Part shown: one piece after another, positions 39,010 through 47,907 of the stretch | How the letters are laid out: the number at the start of each line of letters is the position of its first letter | How positions within the stretch are numbered: the first letter of the stretch is position 1 | Origin: Chloroflexota bacterium | GTDB lineage: Bacteria; Chloroflexota; Anaerolineae; Aggregatilineales; Phototrophicaceae | Reading direction: 5' to 3' | Length of the DNA: 64,000 nucleotides | Assembly (NCBI GenBank): GCA_016223085.1 | Contig: JACRPS010000003.1 | Span: 186,001-250,000, forward strand | The notes under the pieces: model-generated | What the model was told of the DNA's origin: nothing | Database searches by the model: none | The model's input: the letters and a program-made list of their open reading frames with translations, nothing else | Translations under genes and position numbers: made by a program

Positions 39010-40296
39010 ATGGGACAGTCATTTGGGGCTGTATCAGGGATTACCGATGTAGATGGCCCAACCAGCGTTAGCACCTGGGAAGGTAATGTAGACGAACTGC
39101 GCGGCCTGGTCAGCGAGCGCGCCTTCACCGGCGAAACGATGCTGCTGAACATGGGGCCGCACCACCCCAGCACCCACGGCGTGCTGCGGGTGCTGCTGGA
39201 ACTGGACGGCGAGGAAATTGTCTCCTGCCTGCCGGACGTGGGCTACCTGCACACCGGCATCGAAAAGACCATCGAGGCCAAAACCTACGAAAAAGGCATC
39301 CCGCTGACCGACCGGACCGATTATCTGGCGCCCATGTCGAACAACATGGTGTATTCAATGGCAATCGAAAAGCTGGTTGACCTGGACGTGCCGTACAAGG
39401 CGCAGATCATGCGCATCATCGGCCTGGAACTGACGCGCATCAACAGCCATCTGGTCTGGCTCGGCACGCACGCGCTTGACCTGGGCGCGATGAGCGTCTT
39501 CCTGTACTGCTTCCGCGAACGGGAATACATTCTGGAGATGTTTGAGATCATCTCCGGCCAGCGCATGATGACCAGCTATATCCGCCCCGGTGGTGTCTGG
39601 CGTGACTTCCCGCCGGAATTTCTGCCGAAGTTGCAGGCCTTCCTCGACTTCTTCCCGCGCCGGATTGATGACTACGAAAACCTGCTGACCGGCAACCCCT
39701 TGTGGATTGAACGGACGCAGGGAGTCGGCATCCTAGAGCCGGACAAGGCGCTGGCCTGGGGTTGCACCGGCCCGACGCTGCGCGGCAGCGGCGTCAACTG
39801 GGACCTGCGTAAGGCCGTGCCCTACAGCAGCTACGAGGAATTTGACTTCGACGTGCCAGTGGGCGAACACGGCGACGTGTACGACCGCTTCTACTGCCGG
39901 ATTCTGGAAATGCGCGAGAGCGTCAAAATCCTCCAGCAGGCGATCAAAAAACTGCCGGCGAAAGGGCCGTACCGGTCGGAAAACCGCAAGTATGTGATGC
40001 CCCCGCGCAGCGAACTGGGCCAGAGTATGGAAGCGGTGATTCATCACTTCAAGCTGTGGACCGAAGGTTTTGCCACGCCGGATAAGGACGTGTACGTGGC
40101 GATTGAAAGCCCGCGCGGCGAACTGGGCTGCTACGTGCATGGCACGGGCGGCAACAAACCCCGCCGCGTCCACCTGCGCACACCGTCGTTTGTCCACATC
40201 TCGGCACTGCCGGTGATGAGCGAAGGCCATCTGATCGCCGATCTGGTAGCCATCATCGGCAGCATTGACATCGTATTGGGCGACTGTGACCGGTAG
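39010..40296 (+). CDS. nuoD: NADH-quinone oxidoreductase subunit D
   Basis: 49-kDa-type subunit forming the quinone-binding cavity with NuoB. 428 residues with MGPHHPSTHGVLRVLLELDG, VGYLHTGIEKTIE, the LAPMSNNMVYSMAIEKL region and the conserved C-terminus GSIDIVLGDCDR. About 30 N-terminal residues precede the usual start of similarity. GGAG lies before the ATG, 19 bases after nuoC. Confidence 0.97.
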   Translation: MGQSFGAVSGITDVDGPTSVSTWEGNVDELRGLVSERAFTGETMLLNMGPHHPSTHGVLRVLLELDGEEIVSCLPDVGYLHTGIEKTIEAKTYEKGIPLTDRTDYLAPMSNNMVYSMAIEKLVDLDVPYKAQIMRIIGLELTRINSHLVWLGTHALDLGAMSVFLYCFREREYILEMFEIISGQRMMTSYIRPGGVWRDFPPEFLPKLQAFLDFFPRRIDDYENLLTGNPLWIERTQGVGILEPDKALAWGCTGPTLRGSGVNWDLRKAVPYSSYEEFDFDVPVGEHGDVYDRFYCRILEMRESVKILQQAIKKLPAKGPYRSENRKYVMPPRSELGQSMEAVIHHFKLWTEGFATPDKDVYVAIESPRGELGCYVHGTGGNKPRRVHLRTPSFVHISALPVMSEGHLIADLVAIIGSIDIVLGDCDR

Positions 40297-40311
40297 ACTA
40301 CTGTAACCACC

Positions 40312-40339
40312 GTAGGGACACGATATATCGTGTCCCTAC
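40312..40339. repeat. Palindromic element, core type ACACGATATATCGTGT (copy 12)
   Basis: Perfect copy in the nuoD-nuoE gap; its 3' end is directly next to the AAAGGA ribosome-binding site of nuoE. Confidence 0.95.
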
Positions 40340-40355
40340 AAAGGAATAATCATCT

Positions 40356-40850
40356 ATGCCTCTAACCGACAAAAAATACGCGGACCGAATTCAGACGGCC
40401 TTCGCCAAGTACCCGGACAAACGCTCGGCGGTGATGCCGCTGCTGTACCTGGCGCAGGAAGAATACGGCTGGGTCAGCCCGGAAGGTATCGCCGAAGTGG
40501 CCGAACTGTGCGAAATGGACCCGACACAGGTCAAGTCCATCGCCGGGTTCTACACCATGTATTCCGAACACCCGAAAGGCAAATACTGGCTACAGGTCTG
40601 CACCGACCTGTGCTGCGCGCTCGGTGGCGCGGACCAGTTTTACGAGGAACTGAAGCAGGAACTGGGCGTGGACGATGGCGGCACGACCGAGGACGGCCTG
40701 TTTACGGTCGAACACGTCATGTGCCTGGCCGCCTGCGACAAGCCGCCAATGCTGCAATGCAACTTCCACTACATGGAAAACCTGAACATGGACAAAATGC
40801 GCGCCTGGATTGCCGAAAAGCGCGCTGAAGCGGCAAAAGCGAAAAAGTAG
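40356..40850 (+). CDS. nuoE: NADH-quinone oxidoreductase subunit E
   Basis: 24-kDa-type subunit of the NADH-oxidising arm, holding the [2Fe-2S] cluster N1a. 164 residues with VMPLLYLAQEEYGWVSPEGI, then VCTDLCCALGGAD, and the second cysteine pair in HVMCLAACDKPPM. Its presence with NuoF and NuoG shows that this complex uses NADH rather than another donor. Confidence 0.96.
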   Translation: MPLTDKKYADRIQTAFAKYPDKRSAVMPLLYLAQEEYGWVSPEGIAEVAELCEMDPTQVKSIAGFYTMYSEHPKGKYWLQVCTDLCCALGGADQFYEELKQELGVDDGGTTEDGLFTVEHVMCLAACDKPPMLQCNFHYMENLNMDKMRAWIAEKRAEAAKAKK

Positions 40851-40860
40851 CGAGGACTCT

Positions 40861-40890
40861 GTAGGGGAGGGTTTATAAACCCTCCCCTAC
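40861..40890. repeat. Palindromic element, core type GGGTTTATAAACCC (copy 13)
   Basis: Perfect palindrome with ends GTAGGGGA/TCCCCTAC in the nuoE-nuoF gap. The position next to the ends is A/T instead of the usual C/G, a compensated change that keeps the stem. Confidence 0.95.
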
Positions 40891-40907
40891 CAAGACATGG
40901 AAGCGGT

Positions 40908-42311
40908 GTGACGATTATGCAGCATATCCTACTACGTGGGCGAGACATACCGGACATCTGGAAGTTTGACGTATACACCCGGAACGGCGGCTATGACGGG
41001 TTGAAGAAGGCCATCGGCATGAAGCCGTCCGAAGTGATTGACGTGGTGAAGGCATCGAACCTGCGCGGTCGCGGTGGCGCGGGCTTCCCCACCGGCCTCA
41101 AGTGGAGCTTCATCCCCCAGAACGAGCCGGTGAAATACGTGGCGGTGAACGCCGACGAAAGCGAAACTGGCACCTTCAAGGACCGCGAGATCATGGAAAC
41201 CAACCCGCACCAGCTCATCGAGGGTGCGATGATCTGCGCCTGGGCGATTCAGGCGACCGCCGTGTACATCTACCTGCGCGGCGAGTTCTGGGACATCGCC
41301 CACGCGCTGGACGAGCGCATCGGGGAAGCGCGGCGGGCTGGCTTCGTCGGTGAAAACGTGCTGGGATCGGGCTGGTCGTGCAACGTCTATACCCACCTCG
41401 GCGCGGGCGCCTACATCTGCGGCGAGGAAAGCGCTCTGCTCAACAGCCTGGAAGGCAAGCTGGGGCAGCCGCGCGTGCGCCCGCCCTTCCCGGCGCAGAA
41501 AGGCGGCGGGCTGTACGGCGAACCGACGGTTGTGAACAACGTCGAAACGCTGACCAACGTGCCCTGGATTATCATGAACGGCGCCGACGCTTATAAACAG
41601 ATCGGCACCGAGCAAAGCCCCGGCACGAAGATTTTCTGCGTCAGCGGCCATGTCAACAAACCCGGCAATTATGAACTGCCGCTGGGCATCACCTTCCGCG
41701 AACTGCTGTACGACCACGCCGGCGGTGTGCCGGGTGGCCGGGCGATGAAAGCCATCCTGCCGTCAGGCGGCTCCGGCCCGATCATCCGGGTGACGGATGA
41801 GGTGCTGGACACGAAGCTGACCTACGAAGACCTGGGCAAAATCGGTTCGATTCTGGGGTCGGCCTCGGTTATCGTCATGGACGAAACGGTGGATATTACC
41901 TGGGTCGCGGCAAAGGTGACGAAGTTCTTCAAACACGAAAGCTGCGGCAAATGCACCCCCTGCCGCGAAGGTACGTACTGGCTGGATAAGGTCCTCGACC
42001 GTATCATGGCGAACCAGGCGCAGCCGGGGGACATCGAACTGATTGACGACGTGGCGAAGAACATGCAGGGCATCACCCTGTGCGCGCTGGGGGATTTCGC
42101 GGCCAACCCGATCATCCATACCATTAAAAACTTCCGCGAGGACTTCATGCAGCACATGGCGACGGCGGCTGTTCCCGCCGACGCCGACCAGCGCAAGCCC
42201 ACGCGCCCCGGCGTCGCCGCTGCCACCACCGTCCCTGGACGGCTGGAAGGCAAACGTGATACGGCCACGACTGGCACGCCCGCGCGTCGGGACAAGGAGA
42301 TCGAGACGTAG
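40908..42311 (+). CDS. nuoF: NADH-quinone oxidoreductase subunit F
   Basis: 51-kDa-type subunit binding FMN, NADH and cluster N3. 467 residues: LRGRGGAGFPTGLKWSFIP is the NADH-binding glycine loop, AYICGEESALLNSLEGK and the FMN region follow, and ESCGKCTPCREGTYWL plus the later LCALGDFA cysteine bind [4Fe-4S]. The last 40 residues are a charged, Pro/Thr-rich tail not usual in NuoF. The start may be GTG 40908 or ATG 40917. The TAG stop is formed by bases 2-4 of a palindromic element. Confidence 0.96.
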   Translation: MTIMQHILLRGRDIPDIWKFDVYTRNGGYDGLKKAIGMKPSEVIDVVKASNLRGRGGAGFPTGLKWSFIPQNEPVKYVAVNADESETGTFKDREIMETNPHQLIEGAMICAWAIQATAVYIYLRGEFWDIAHALDERIGEARRAGFVGENVLGSGWSCNVYTHLGAGAYICGEESALLNSLEGKLGQPRVRPPFPAQKGGGLYGEPTVVNNVETLTNVPWIIMNGADAYKQIGTEQSPGTKIFCVSGHVNKPGNYELPLGITFRELLYDHAGGVPGGRAMKAILPSGGSGPIIRVTDEVLDTKLTYEDLGKIGSILGSASVIVMDETVDITWVAAKVTKFFKHESCGKCTPCREGTYWLDKVLDRIMANQAQPGDIELIDDVAKNMQGITLCALGDFAANPIIHTIKNFREDFMQHMATAAVPADADQRKPTRPGVAAATTVPGRLEGKRDTATTGTPARRDKEIET

Positions 42312-42335
42312 GGACACGATAGATCGTGTCCCTAC
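42308..42335. repeat. Palindromic element, core type ACACGATAGATCGTGT (copy 14)
   Basis: Overlaps the TAG stop codon of nuoF (42309-42311). It ends a base before the AGGG ribosome-binding site of the next gene. Confidence 0.95.
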
Positions 42336-42345
42336 AGGGTATGTT

Positions 42346-42810
42346 ATGACCGACGAACGTATTCCGCCTGCCGATAACCAGCCGGTGCTGGAAGACGAAT
42401 ACCCAACGGCGTTGCTACCAGGCGGTGAGCCGCAGGTATACACCACTGTCGCGGAGGCGAAAGCCGCCGAAACGCCTGCGACGCCGCTGCATGCCGTAGA
42501 TGTGACATTCTGGGGCTGGCTGCGCCGTTGGTTTAACGGGGAAAGCGCGGATTTGCGCGCTGCCGATTTAACGTCCGGGATTGAGCAACACCCGGAGACG
42601 CCCGCCAACTACGTCTTTCGCGGCGAACTGCTGCTGCAAACCGGCGCTTACGCCGCAGCGGCGGACGACTTCCGCCGGGCGCTGGAACTGGCGGCGCAGC
42701 AGGTCGAAACGGCCCGGTGGGGGCTGGTGGCGCAGGCGGTGCAGGACCGGGCGCTGGCCGGCCTGGAACGCGCCGAGCGCCGGCTGCGGCGGCAGAACGT
42801 TTCTAATTAA
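42346..42810 (+). CDS. Hypothetical TPR-like protein within the nuo operon
   Basis: 154 residues, not a known complex I subunit. After a Pro/Glu-rich N-terminus, residues about 50-75 contain VTFWGWLRRWFNGESAD, an amphipathic stretch. A TPR-like helix pair follows, with TPANYVFRGELLLQTGAYAAA and DDFRRALELAAQQVE fitting the spacing of TPR small and large residues. It lies between nuoF and nuoG with an AGGG site, so it is likely co-expressed with complex I. A role in assembly of the NADH arm is possible but unsupported beyond context. Confidence 0.75.
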   Translation: MTDERIPPADNQPVLEDEYPTALLPGGEPQVYTTVAEAKAAETPATPLHAVDVTFWGWLRRWFNGESADLRAADLTSGIEQHPETPANYVFRGELLLQTGAYAAAADDFRRALELAAQQVETARWGLVAQAVQDRALAGLERAERRLRRQNVSN

Positions 42811-42814
42811 TTCT

Positions 42815-42843
42815 GTAGGGGCGAACCGGCGGTTCGCCCCTAC
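42815..42843. repeat. Palindromic element, core type GAACCGGCGGTTC (copy 15)
   Basis: Perfect 29-base element with GTAGGGGC/GCCCCTAC ends in the gap between the TPR-like gene and nuoG. Confidence 0.95.
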
Positions 42844-42934
42844 AGACGCAATTCAGGCGGAGAATTATTCGTAATTTAACCGGAATCCGTTACACTAATC
42901 AGCGATTCCGACCAGCGAAGTAACGAGGCGACGA

Positions 42935-45418
42935 ATGGCCGAAACGGTACGTATTATCATCAATGATGTCGAGTATGAAGTCCCTGCCGGGATGAACCTG
43001 GTGGACGCGGCCAAGTGGTACGCGGGCGAAGACATCCCGGTGTTCTGCCACCATCCGAAGCTGGAGCCGGTGGGCATGTGCCGCATGTGCCTGGTGGAAA
43101 TGGGTTCGATTGAAAAGGATCGCGCCACCGGCCAGGTCCTGCTGGATGACCAGGGCCAGCCGAAGGTGCGCTGGTTCCCCAAACTGCAAACCGCCTGCAC
43201 CAGCAAGGTCAGCGATGGACTGGTGATCCGCACCAGAACGGAACAGGTGACGGACGCGCGCGAAAACGTGCTGGAATTCCTGCTGACGAGCCACCCGCTG
43301 GACTGTCCCATCTGCCAGAAGGGCGGCGAGTGCCCCCTGCAAAACCTGACGATGCGGCACGGTCCCGGCACCAGCCGCATGGTCTTCACCGACAAGATGC
43401 AGCTTGACAAGCGTGTGCCGCTGGGCGACCTGATCTTCCTCGATGAAGAACGCTGCATCCAGTGCGCGCGCTGCATCCGCTTCCAGAGCGAAATCGTTGG
43501 CGACGATTTGCTGGCCTTCCACGAACGCGGGCGCACCCTGCAAATTATCAGCAACAGCACGCCGGAATTTGACTCGTATTTCTCCGGCAACACCACCGAC
43601 ATCTGCCCGGTGGGCGCGCTGCTGACCGCCGATTACCACTATTCGGCGCGCCCCTGGGAAGTCGCCGAAGTGCCAAGCATCTGCCCCCACTGCCCGGTGG
43701 GCTGCAACACCAGCCTCAGCACCCGCCTCGACCGCGACTTCGGCGGTCGCGCCATGATTAAGCGCGTGATGCCGCGCCAGAACGAGCAGGTCAACGAAAT
43801 CTGGATTTGCGACAAAGGCCGCTTCGGCCATTATTTCACCCGCGACAGCAGCCGCCTGTGCGACCCGCTGGTGCGGGACGGCAGCCTGACGCCGAAGACC
43901 TGGGCTGATGCCCAGCTTGCGGCAGCGGCGGCGTTAAAAGCCGCCAGCGGCGACGTGGCCGCGATTGCCGGCGTGGGCATGAGCAATGAAGACCTGTTCG
44001 CGCTGCGGCAGCTTCTCGCCGGGCTGGGCAGCGACCGTCTCGGCGCGTGGCCACCCACCCATACCGGCGCGGACATCGTGGCGCAGGTCGGCGTCGGCCA
44101 GGATACCAACTTGAGCACGCTGGGCAGGGGTGATGTGGTGATCGTCATCGCCAGCGATCTGGAAGAAGAAGCGCCAATCTGGCGGCTGCGCCTCAAGCAG
44201 GCCAGGGATCGCGGCGCGTACCTGATCGTGATGAACGCCCGCCGCACGCGCCTGGACGACTTCGCCACCGAGACCATCCATTACGAAACCGGCCAGGCCG
44301 CCCAGGCGCTCACCAGCCTGTGGGGCGCGCCGATGGAAAACACGGCCAAAGCCGCTATCAGTACCGCCCGGCATCTCATCATCGTCGCCGGCGCGGAAGG
44401 GCTGACGCTGGCCGGTCACCGCAGCCTGATGCAGACCGCCGCTAACCTCCTGATCGAAACCGGCCACGTCGGCAAGGCGAACAACGGCCTGCTCGGTGTC
44501 TTCCCCGGCGCGAACTTTATGGGGCTGCATTACCTGGGTTACACGCCGGAAGCGACGCTGGACATCGCCCGGAAGCCGCCGAAGGCGCTGATTGTGGCGC
44601 AGGCCGACCTGCTGGCCGACGACCCGGCAGCGGCGGAATGGCTGTCACAGGTGGAAACGATCATCAATCTGGACCTGTTTGAAGCCAGCGGCCTCAACGC
44701 GCTGGCGCAGGTCGTGCTGCCAATTCAGAGTTTTGCCGAACGCGACGGCTCGTTTGTCAACGGCGAACGCCGCGTGCAGCGGTTCTACACGGCGCAGGGG
44801 CCAATGGGACAGGCGCTGCCGGCCTGGCAGGTGCTTCAGCGGCTGGGTGAACACCTGGGACAGGGCCGGGCGAAAGGTTCGGCGGCGGCAGTGATGCAGG
44901 ACATCACCCGCGCCGTGCCGGTGTTTGCCAATGCCGGTTACGCCCGGTTGGCGCAGGTCGAACGACAGTTCCCGGACGTGGGCGGCGATGACCTGTATTA
45001 CGGCGGCACGGCCTACGCCAACAAAGGCGGGCTGGGCGTGCAAATCCCCACCGCCGCCGACAGTGGCGACGTGCCCGCGCCCGCCCCGGCAGCAGCGGTC
45101 GAAACGCCCAAGCCGCGCGGCAGGCTGCTGGTTGTGCCGACCATCCGCCTGTACAACCGCGAACGCACCTTCCTGCCCAGCACGCTGGTACACCCGCGCA
45201 TCCCGGAGCCGTATGCGGAAATCAACAGCGCGGACGCGAAAAAGCTGGGCATTCATGACGGCGATCTGGTGACGATCACGGTCGAGAACATCCCGGCGCT
45301 GCGCGTGCGCGCCCACGTCAACGGCGGCGCGCCGAAGGGTACGGTTATCCTGCCGCGCCATCTCAGCGACACCGCCGCGCCGCTGGCGATCACGGTTGGC
45401 GAAGTGAGTAAAGCGTAA
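42935..45418 (+). CDS. nuoG: NADH-quinone oxidoreductase subunit G
   Basis: Largest peripheral subunit, an electron wire with several Fe-S clusters. 827 residues: N-terminal [2Fe-2S] ferredoxin ([21 protein letters not shown]), the [19 protein letters not shown] segment, the [12 protein letters not shown] and DICPVGAL cysteines, then the CPHCPVGCN motif that binds an additional cluster (N7 type) and a molybdopterin-oxidoreductase-like domain to about residue 700. The region around residues 700-740 is Ala/Pro-rich before a final MopB-like beta domain ([18 protein letters not shown]). AACGAGG lies upstream of the ATG. Confidence 0.96.
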   Translation: MAETVRIIINDVEYEVPAGMNLVDAAKWYAGEDIPVFCHHPKLEPVGMCRMCLVEMGSIEKDRATGQVLLDDQGQPKVRWFPKLQTACTSKVSDGLVIRTRTEQVTDARENVLEFLLTSHPLDCPICQKGGECPLQNLTMRHGPGTSRMVFTDKMQLDKRVPLGDLIFLDEERCIQCARCIRFQSEIVGDDLLAFHERGRTLQIISNSTPEFDSYFSGNTTDICPVGALLTADYHYSARPWEVAEVPSICPHCPVGCNTSLSTRLDRDFGGRAMIKRVMPRQNEQVNEIWICDKGRFGHYFTRDSSRLCDPLVRDGSLTPKTWADAQLAAAAALKAASGDVAAIAGVGMSNEDLFALRQLLAGLGSDRLGAWPPTHTGADIVAQVGVGQDTNLSTLGRGDVVIVIASDLEEEAPIWRLRLKQARDRGAYLIVMNARRTRLDDFATETIHYETGQAAQALTSLWGAPMENTAKAAISTARHLIIVAGAEGLTLAGHRSLMQTAANLLIETGHVGKANNGLLGVFPGANFMGLHYLGYTPEATLDIARKPPKALIVAQADLLADDPAAAEWLSQVETIINLDLFEASGLNALAQVVLPIQSFAERDGSFVNGERRVQRFYTAQGPMGQALPAWQVLQRLGEHLGQGRAKGSAAAVMQDITRAVPVFANAGYARLAQVERQFPDVGGDDLYYGGTAYANKGGLGVQIPTAADSGDVPAPAPAAAVETPKPRGRLLVVPTIRLYNRERTFLPSTLVHPRIPEPYAEINSADAKKLGIHDGDLVTITVENIPALRVRAHVNGGAPKGTVILPRHLSDTAAPLAITVGEVSKA

Positions 45419-45428
45419 GGTTGGATTT

Positions 45429-47132
45429 ATGAACTGGAAGCGCACTCTTACCCTCATCGTCGGGCTGGTATTTGGCCTGGTGCTGCTGCTCGGCGTCCTC
45501 AGCGCGCCGGTGGACACGCTGGTGAAGATCATCGTCCTGGCCGCCGTTGCGGTCATCGTTGGCGCGACCTCGCTGCTCCAGCGCCCGCTGCTGACGGTGG
45601 CGATTCTCGCCGTTTTGACGCTACTGGCCCTGCTCATCCTGAACATCAGCGCCATCGTTACCGGCGTTGGCAACGTGCTGACGTTTGCCTTCAGCCCGGA
45701 AAGTCGGGTGGACTGGAGCCGGGTTATCGTCTGTTCGGAAGACTCCACCTGCTCGACCATCTGGTCGTTCCTGTTTGGCTTCATCGTGCTGTTCGGGTTT
45801 ATCACGGCCTTTGCCTACACCACCCTGCTGGAACGGCGTTTCATCGCCTGGTTCCAGCACCGCGTCGGCCCGAACCGCGTGGGGCCTGCCGGCCTGTTGC
45901 AGCCGCTGGCGGATGCAATCAAGCTGATCTTCAAGGAAGACATCGTCCCAAAGAACGCCTTCTACACGGTCTGGCTGCTGGCGCCGCTGATTAAGGTGGT
46001 GCCGGTGCTGCTGGTGCTGGCGGTCATTCCGCTGGGGCCGGATTTGCTCATCCCCTGGTTTGATGGCAACTGGTATCAGGTGCCGCTGGTGCTGGCGGAC
46101 ATCAACGTCGGCGTGCTGTGGCTGCTGGCGATCACCAGCATCGGCACGTACGGTATCGTGCTGGCGGGCTGGTCAAGCAACAACAAATACGCCATGCTTG
46201 GCGGCCTGCGCTCCACGGCGCAGATGATTAGCTACGAACTCAGCCTCGGCCTGACGATGGCCGTGCCGGTGCTGATTGTTGGCAGCATGAACCTGACCGA
46301 CATCATTAACGCGCAGGCCACGCCGCCCATCATTAGCTGGTTTGTGTTCCAGAACCCGCTGGCCGCCGCTGTGCTGATGATTGCGCTGCTGGCGGAGGTC
46401 AACCGCGCGCCGTTTGACCTGCCCGAAGCGGAGCAGGAACTGACCGCCGGTTACATGACCGAATACAGCGGCATGAAGTTTGCCTCGTTTATGATGGCCG
46501 AATACCTCGGCATGATCGTCATCAGCCTGATCGTGGCGTCGCTGTACTTCGGCGGCTACCATCTGCTGCTGGTCAACGAAGTGCCCATCCTGGGGCCGCT
46601 GTTCCTGCTCCTGAAAGTCGTGCCGCTGCTGATCGGTATGGTCTGGGTGCGCGCCACCCTGCCCCGCATCCGCTACGACCAGTTGATGAACTTCGGCTGG
46701 AAGGTCATGCTGCCGCTGGCGCTGCTGGCGGTCACGTGGTCGGCGGTGGCGGTGGTCATCGGCGACACGTTCCAGAACACCACCGTCTACATGATCGTGT
46801 CCGGCGTGCTGTTTGTGGTGACGCTGGCCGGTGGGCTGTACCTGCTCAACCGCGCCGGGCGACCGATGGCCGAAGTCGGCGCGGAATCGCTGGAAGAAGA
46901 TTTGGCCGACGACCCGATTGTGACCGGCGAACGCCGCGACCTGGGCTGGGCGCTGCTGAACGTGCTCGGCGGCATCATCGGTGGGCTTTTCGCGCTGGTT
47001 AGCTGGATAACCGGCATCTTCCGGGGCATCGCCCGCGCCGGTGGCATCGAGGACGAGGACGACAGGGCGCTGGTGGTGCGCCCGGAGCCGGGCAAACCCG
47101 CCACCCGCGCCAAAACAACGGGCGGAGATTAA
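45429..47132 (+). CDS. nuoH: NADH-quinone oxidoreductase subunit H, extended at both ends
   Basis: Membrane subunit joining the peripheral arm and the proton pumps, lining the quinone tunnel. The core lies at about residues 115-480: [22 protein letters not shown], then [20 protein letters not shown] and a later [20 protein letters not shown]. The chain is 567 residues, against roughly 330-400 in most bacteria. The first 110 residues add about three membrane helices ([17 protein letters not shown] and others) and a short [18 protein letters not shown] loop. The last 85 residues add an acidic segment, another hydrophobic stretch ([19 protein letters not shown]) and a charged tail. Confidence 0.94.
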   Translation: MNWKRTLTLIVGLVFGLVLLLGVLSAPVDTLVKIIVLAAVAVIVGATSLLQRPLLTVAILAVLTLLALLILNISAIVTGVGNVLTFAFSPESRVDWSRVIVCSEDSTCSTIWSFLFGFIVLFGFITAFAYTTLLERRFIAWFQHRVGPNRVGPAGLLQPLADAIKLIFKEDIVPKNAFYTVWLLAPLIKVVPVLLVLAVIPLGPDLLIPWFDGNWYQVPLVLADINVGVLWLLAITSIGTYGIVLAGWSSNNKYAMLGGLRSTAQMISYELSLGLTMAVPVLIVGSMNLTDIINAQATPPIISWFVFQNPLAAAVLMIALLAEVNRAPFDLPEAEQELTAGYMTEYSGMKFASFMMAEYLGMIVISLIVASLYFGGYHLLLVNEVPILGPLFLLLKVVPLLIGMVWVRATLPRIRYDQLMNFGWKVMLPLALLAVTWSAVAVVIGDTFQNTTVYMIVSGVLFVVTLAGGLYLLNRAGRPMAEVGAESLEEDLADDPIVTGERRDLGWALLNVLGGIIGGLFALVSWITGIFRGIARAGGIEDEDDRALVVRPEPGKPATRAKTTGGD

Positions 47133-47153
47133 GTGTCTATCCATAAACCCTTC

Positions 47154-47181
47154 GTAGGGGCACGGCATGCCGTGCCCTTAC
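47154..47181. repeat. Palindromic element, core type ACGGCATGCCGT (copy 16)
   Basis: Ends GTAGGGGC and GCCCTTAC (one substitution) in the nuoH-nuoI gap. Confidence 0.93.
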
Positions 47182-47227
47182 CGACGAATAAAAGAGGTTT
47201 ACGGACAGGTTCTGAGTCGAATAAGGT

Positions 47228-47257
47228 GTAGGGACGACCCTATGTGGTTGCCCCTGC
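47228..47257. repeat. Degenerate palindromic element (copy 17)
   Basis: GTAGGGACGACC and GGTTGCCCCTGC are the remains of the arms; the centre no longer pairs well. Second element in the nuoH-nuoI gap. Confidence 0.6.
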
Positions 47258-47293
47258 GGGATATGACGGAATGGACGAGGAGCAACACGACCG

Positions 47294-47788
47294 ATGAACG
47301 TGATCCGCGGTTTTGCGACGACGTTTAAGCATTTACTGGAAGAGCCGGTCACCTACCAGTATCCTGAGGAGATGCGCCCCTTCGCCGAGCGTTACAAAGG
47401 CCGGCATGAACTCAAGCGCTATGATAACGGCCTCGAACGCTGCATCGGCTGTTCGCTGTGCGCGGCGGCCTGCCCGGCAGATGCCATCTGGGTCGAAGCG
47501 GCGGAGAACACCGACGACGAGCGTTACAGCCCCGGCGAACGCTACGCCAAGACCTACGAGATCAACATGATCCGCTGCATCTTCTGCGGCTACTGCGAAG
47601 ACGCCTGCCCCACCGAGGCAATTGTGCTGGGGCACGAACACCGCCTGAGCTTCACCAACCGCAAGGATGCCATCTTCACCAAGGAGATGCTGCTCGACCC
47701 GGTGCCACCCGGCGGCCAGGACACGCCGCAAAAGGTTGCGCCGGGCACCTTCGACCGGGCTATCCCGGACATGGAAGACCCGAAGTAG
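47294..47788 (+). CDS. nuoI: NADH-quinone oxidoreductase subunit I
   Basis: Ferredoxin-like subunit with clusters N6a and N6b that pass electrons to NuoB. 164 residues with two [4Fe-4S] motifs, ERCIGCSLCAAACPADAI and IRCIFCGYCEDACPTEAI. The N-terminus VIRGFATTFKHLLEEPVTYQYPEE is the usual amphipathic anchor. GAGGAG precedes the ATG. Confidence 0.97.
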   Translation: MNVIRGFATTFKHLLEEPVTYQYPEEMRPFAERYKGRHELKRYDNGLERCIGCSLCAAACPADAIWVEAAENTDDERYSPGERYAKTYEINMIRCIFCGYCEDACPTEAIVLGHEHRLSFTNRKDAIFTKEMLLDPVPPGGQDTPQKVAPGTFDRAIPDMEDPK

Positions 47789-47799
47789 CGCGATAGACC

Positions 47800-47829
47800 G
47801 GCAGGGGCGCGGCGTGCTGTGCCCCTGCC
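47800..47829. repeat. Palindromic element, core type GCGGCGTGCTGT (copy 18)
   Basis: GGCAGGGGC and GCCCCTGCC ends (TA replaced by compensating CA/TG) in the nuoI-nuoJ gap. Confidence 0.88.
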
Positions 47830-47907
47830 CTCGTGTTTGAACTTGAGCGCGGTTTGCGCTAAACTGCACAGGATTCTTGTCAAGCGCCCAAATCCAGGAT
47901 TGTTTAT

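Noticed and set aside
42043-42345. Longer start for the TPR-like gene inside nuoF
   Set aside because: The extra N-terminus is the +1-frame shadow of nuoF and the palindrome; ATG 42346 has its own ribosome-binding site.
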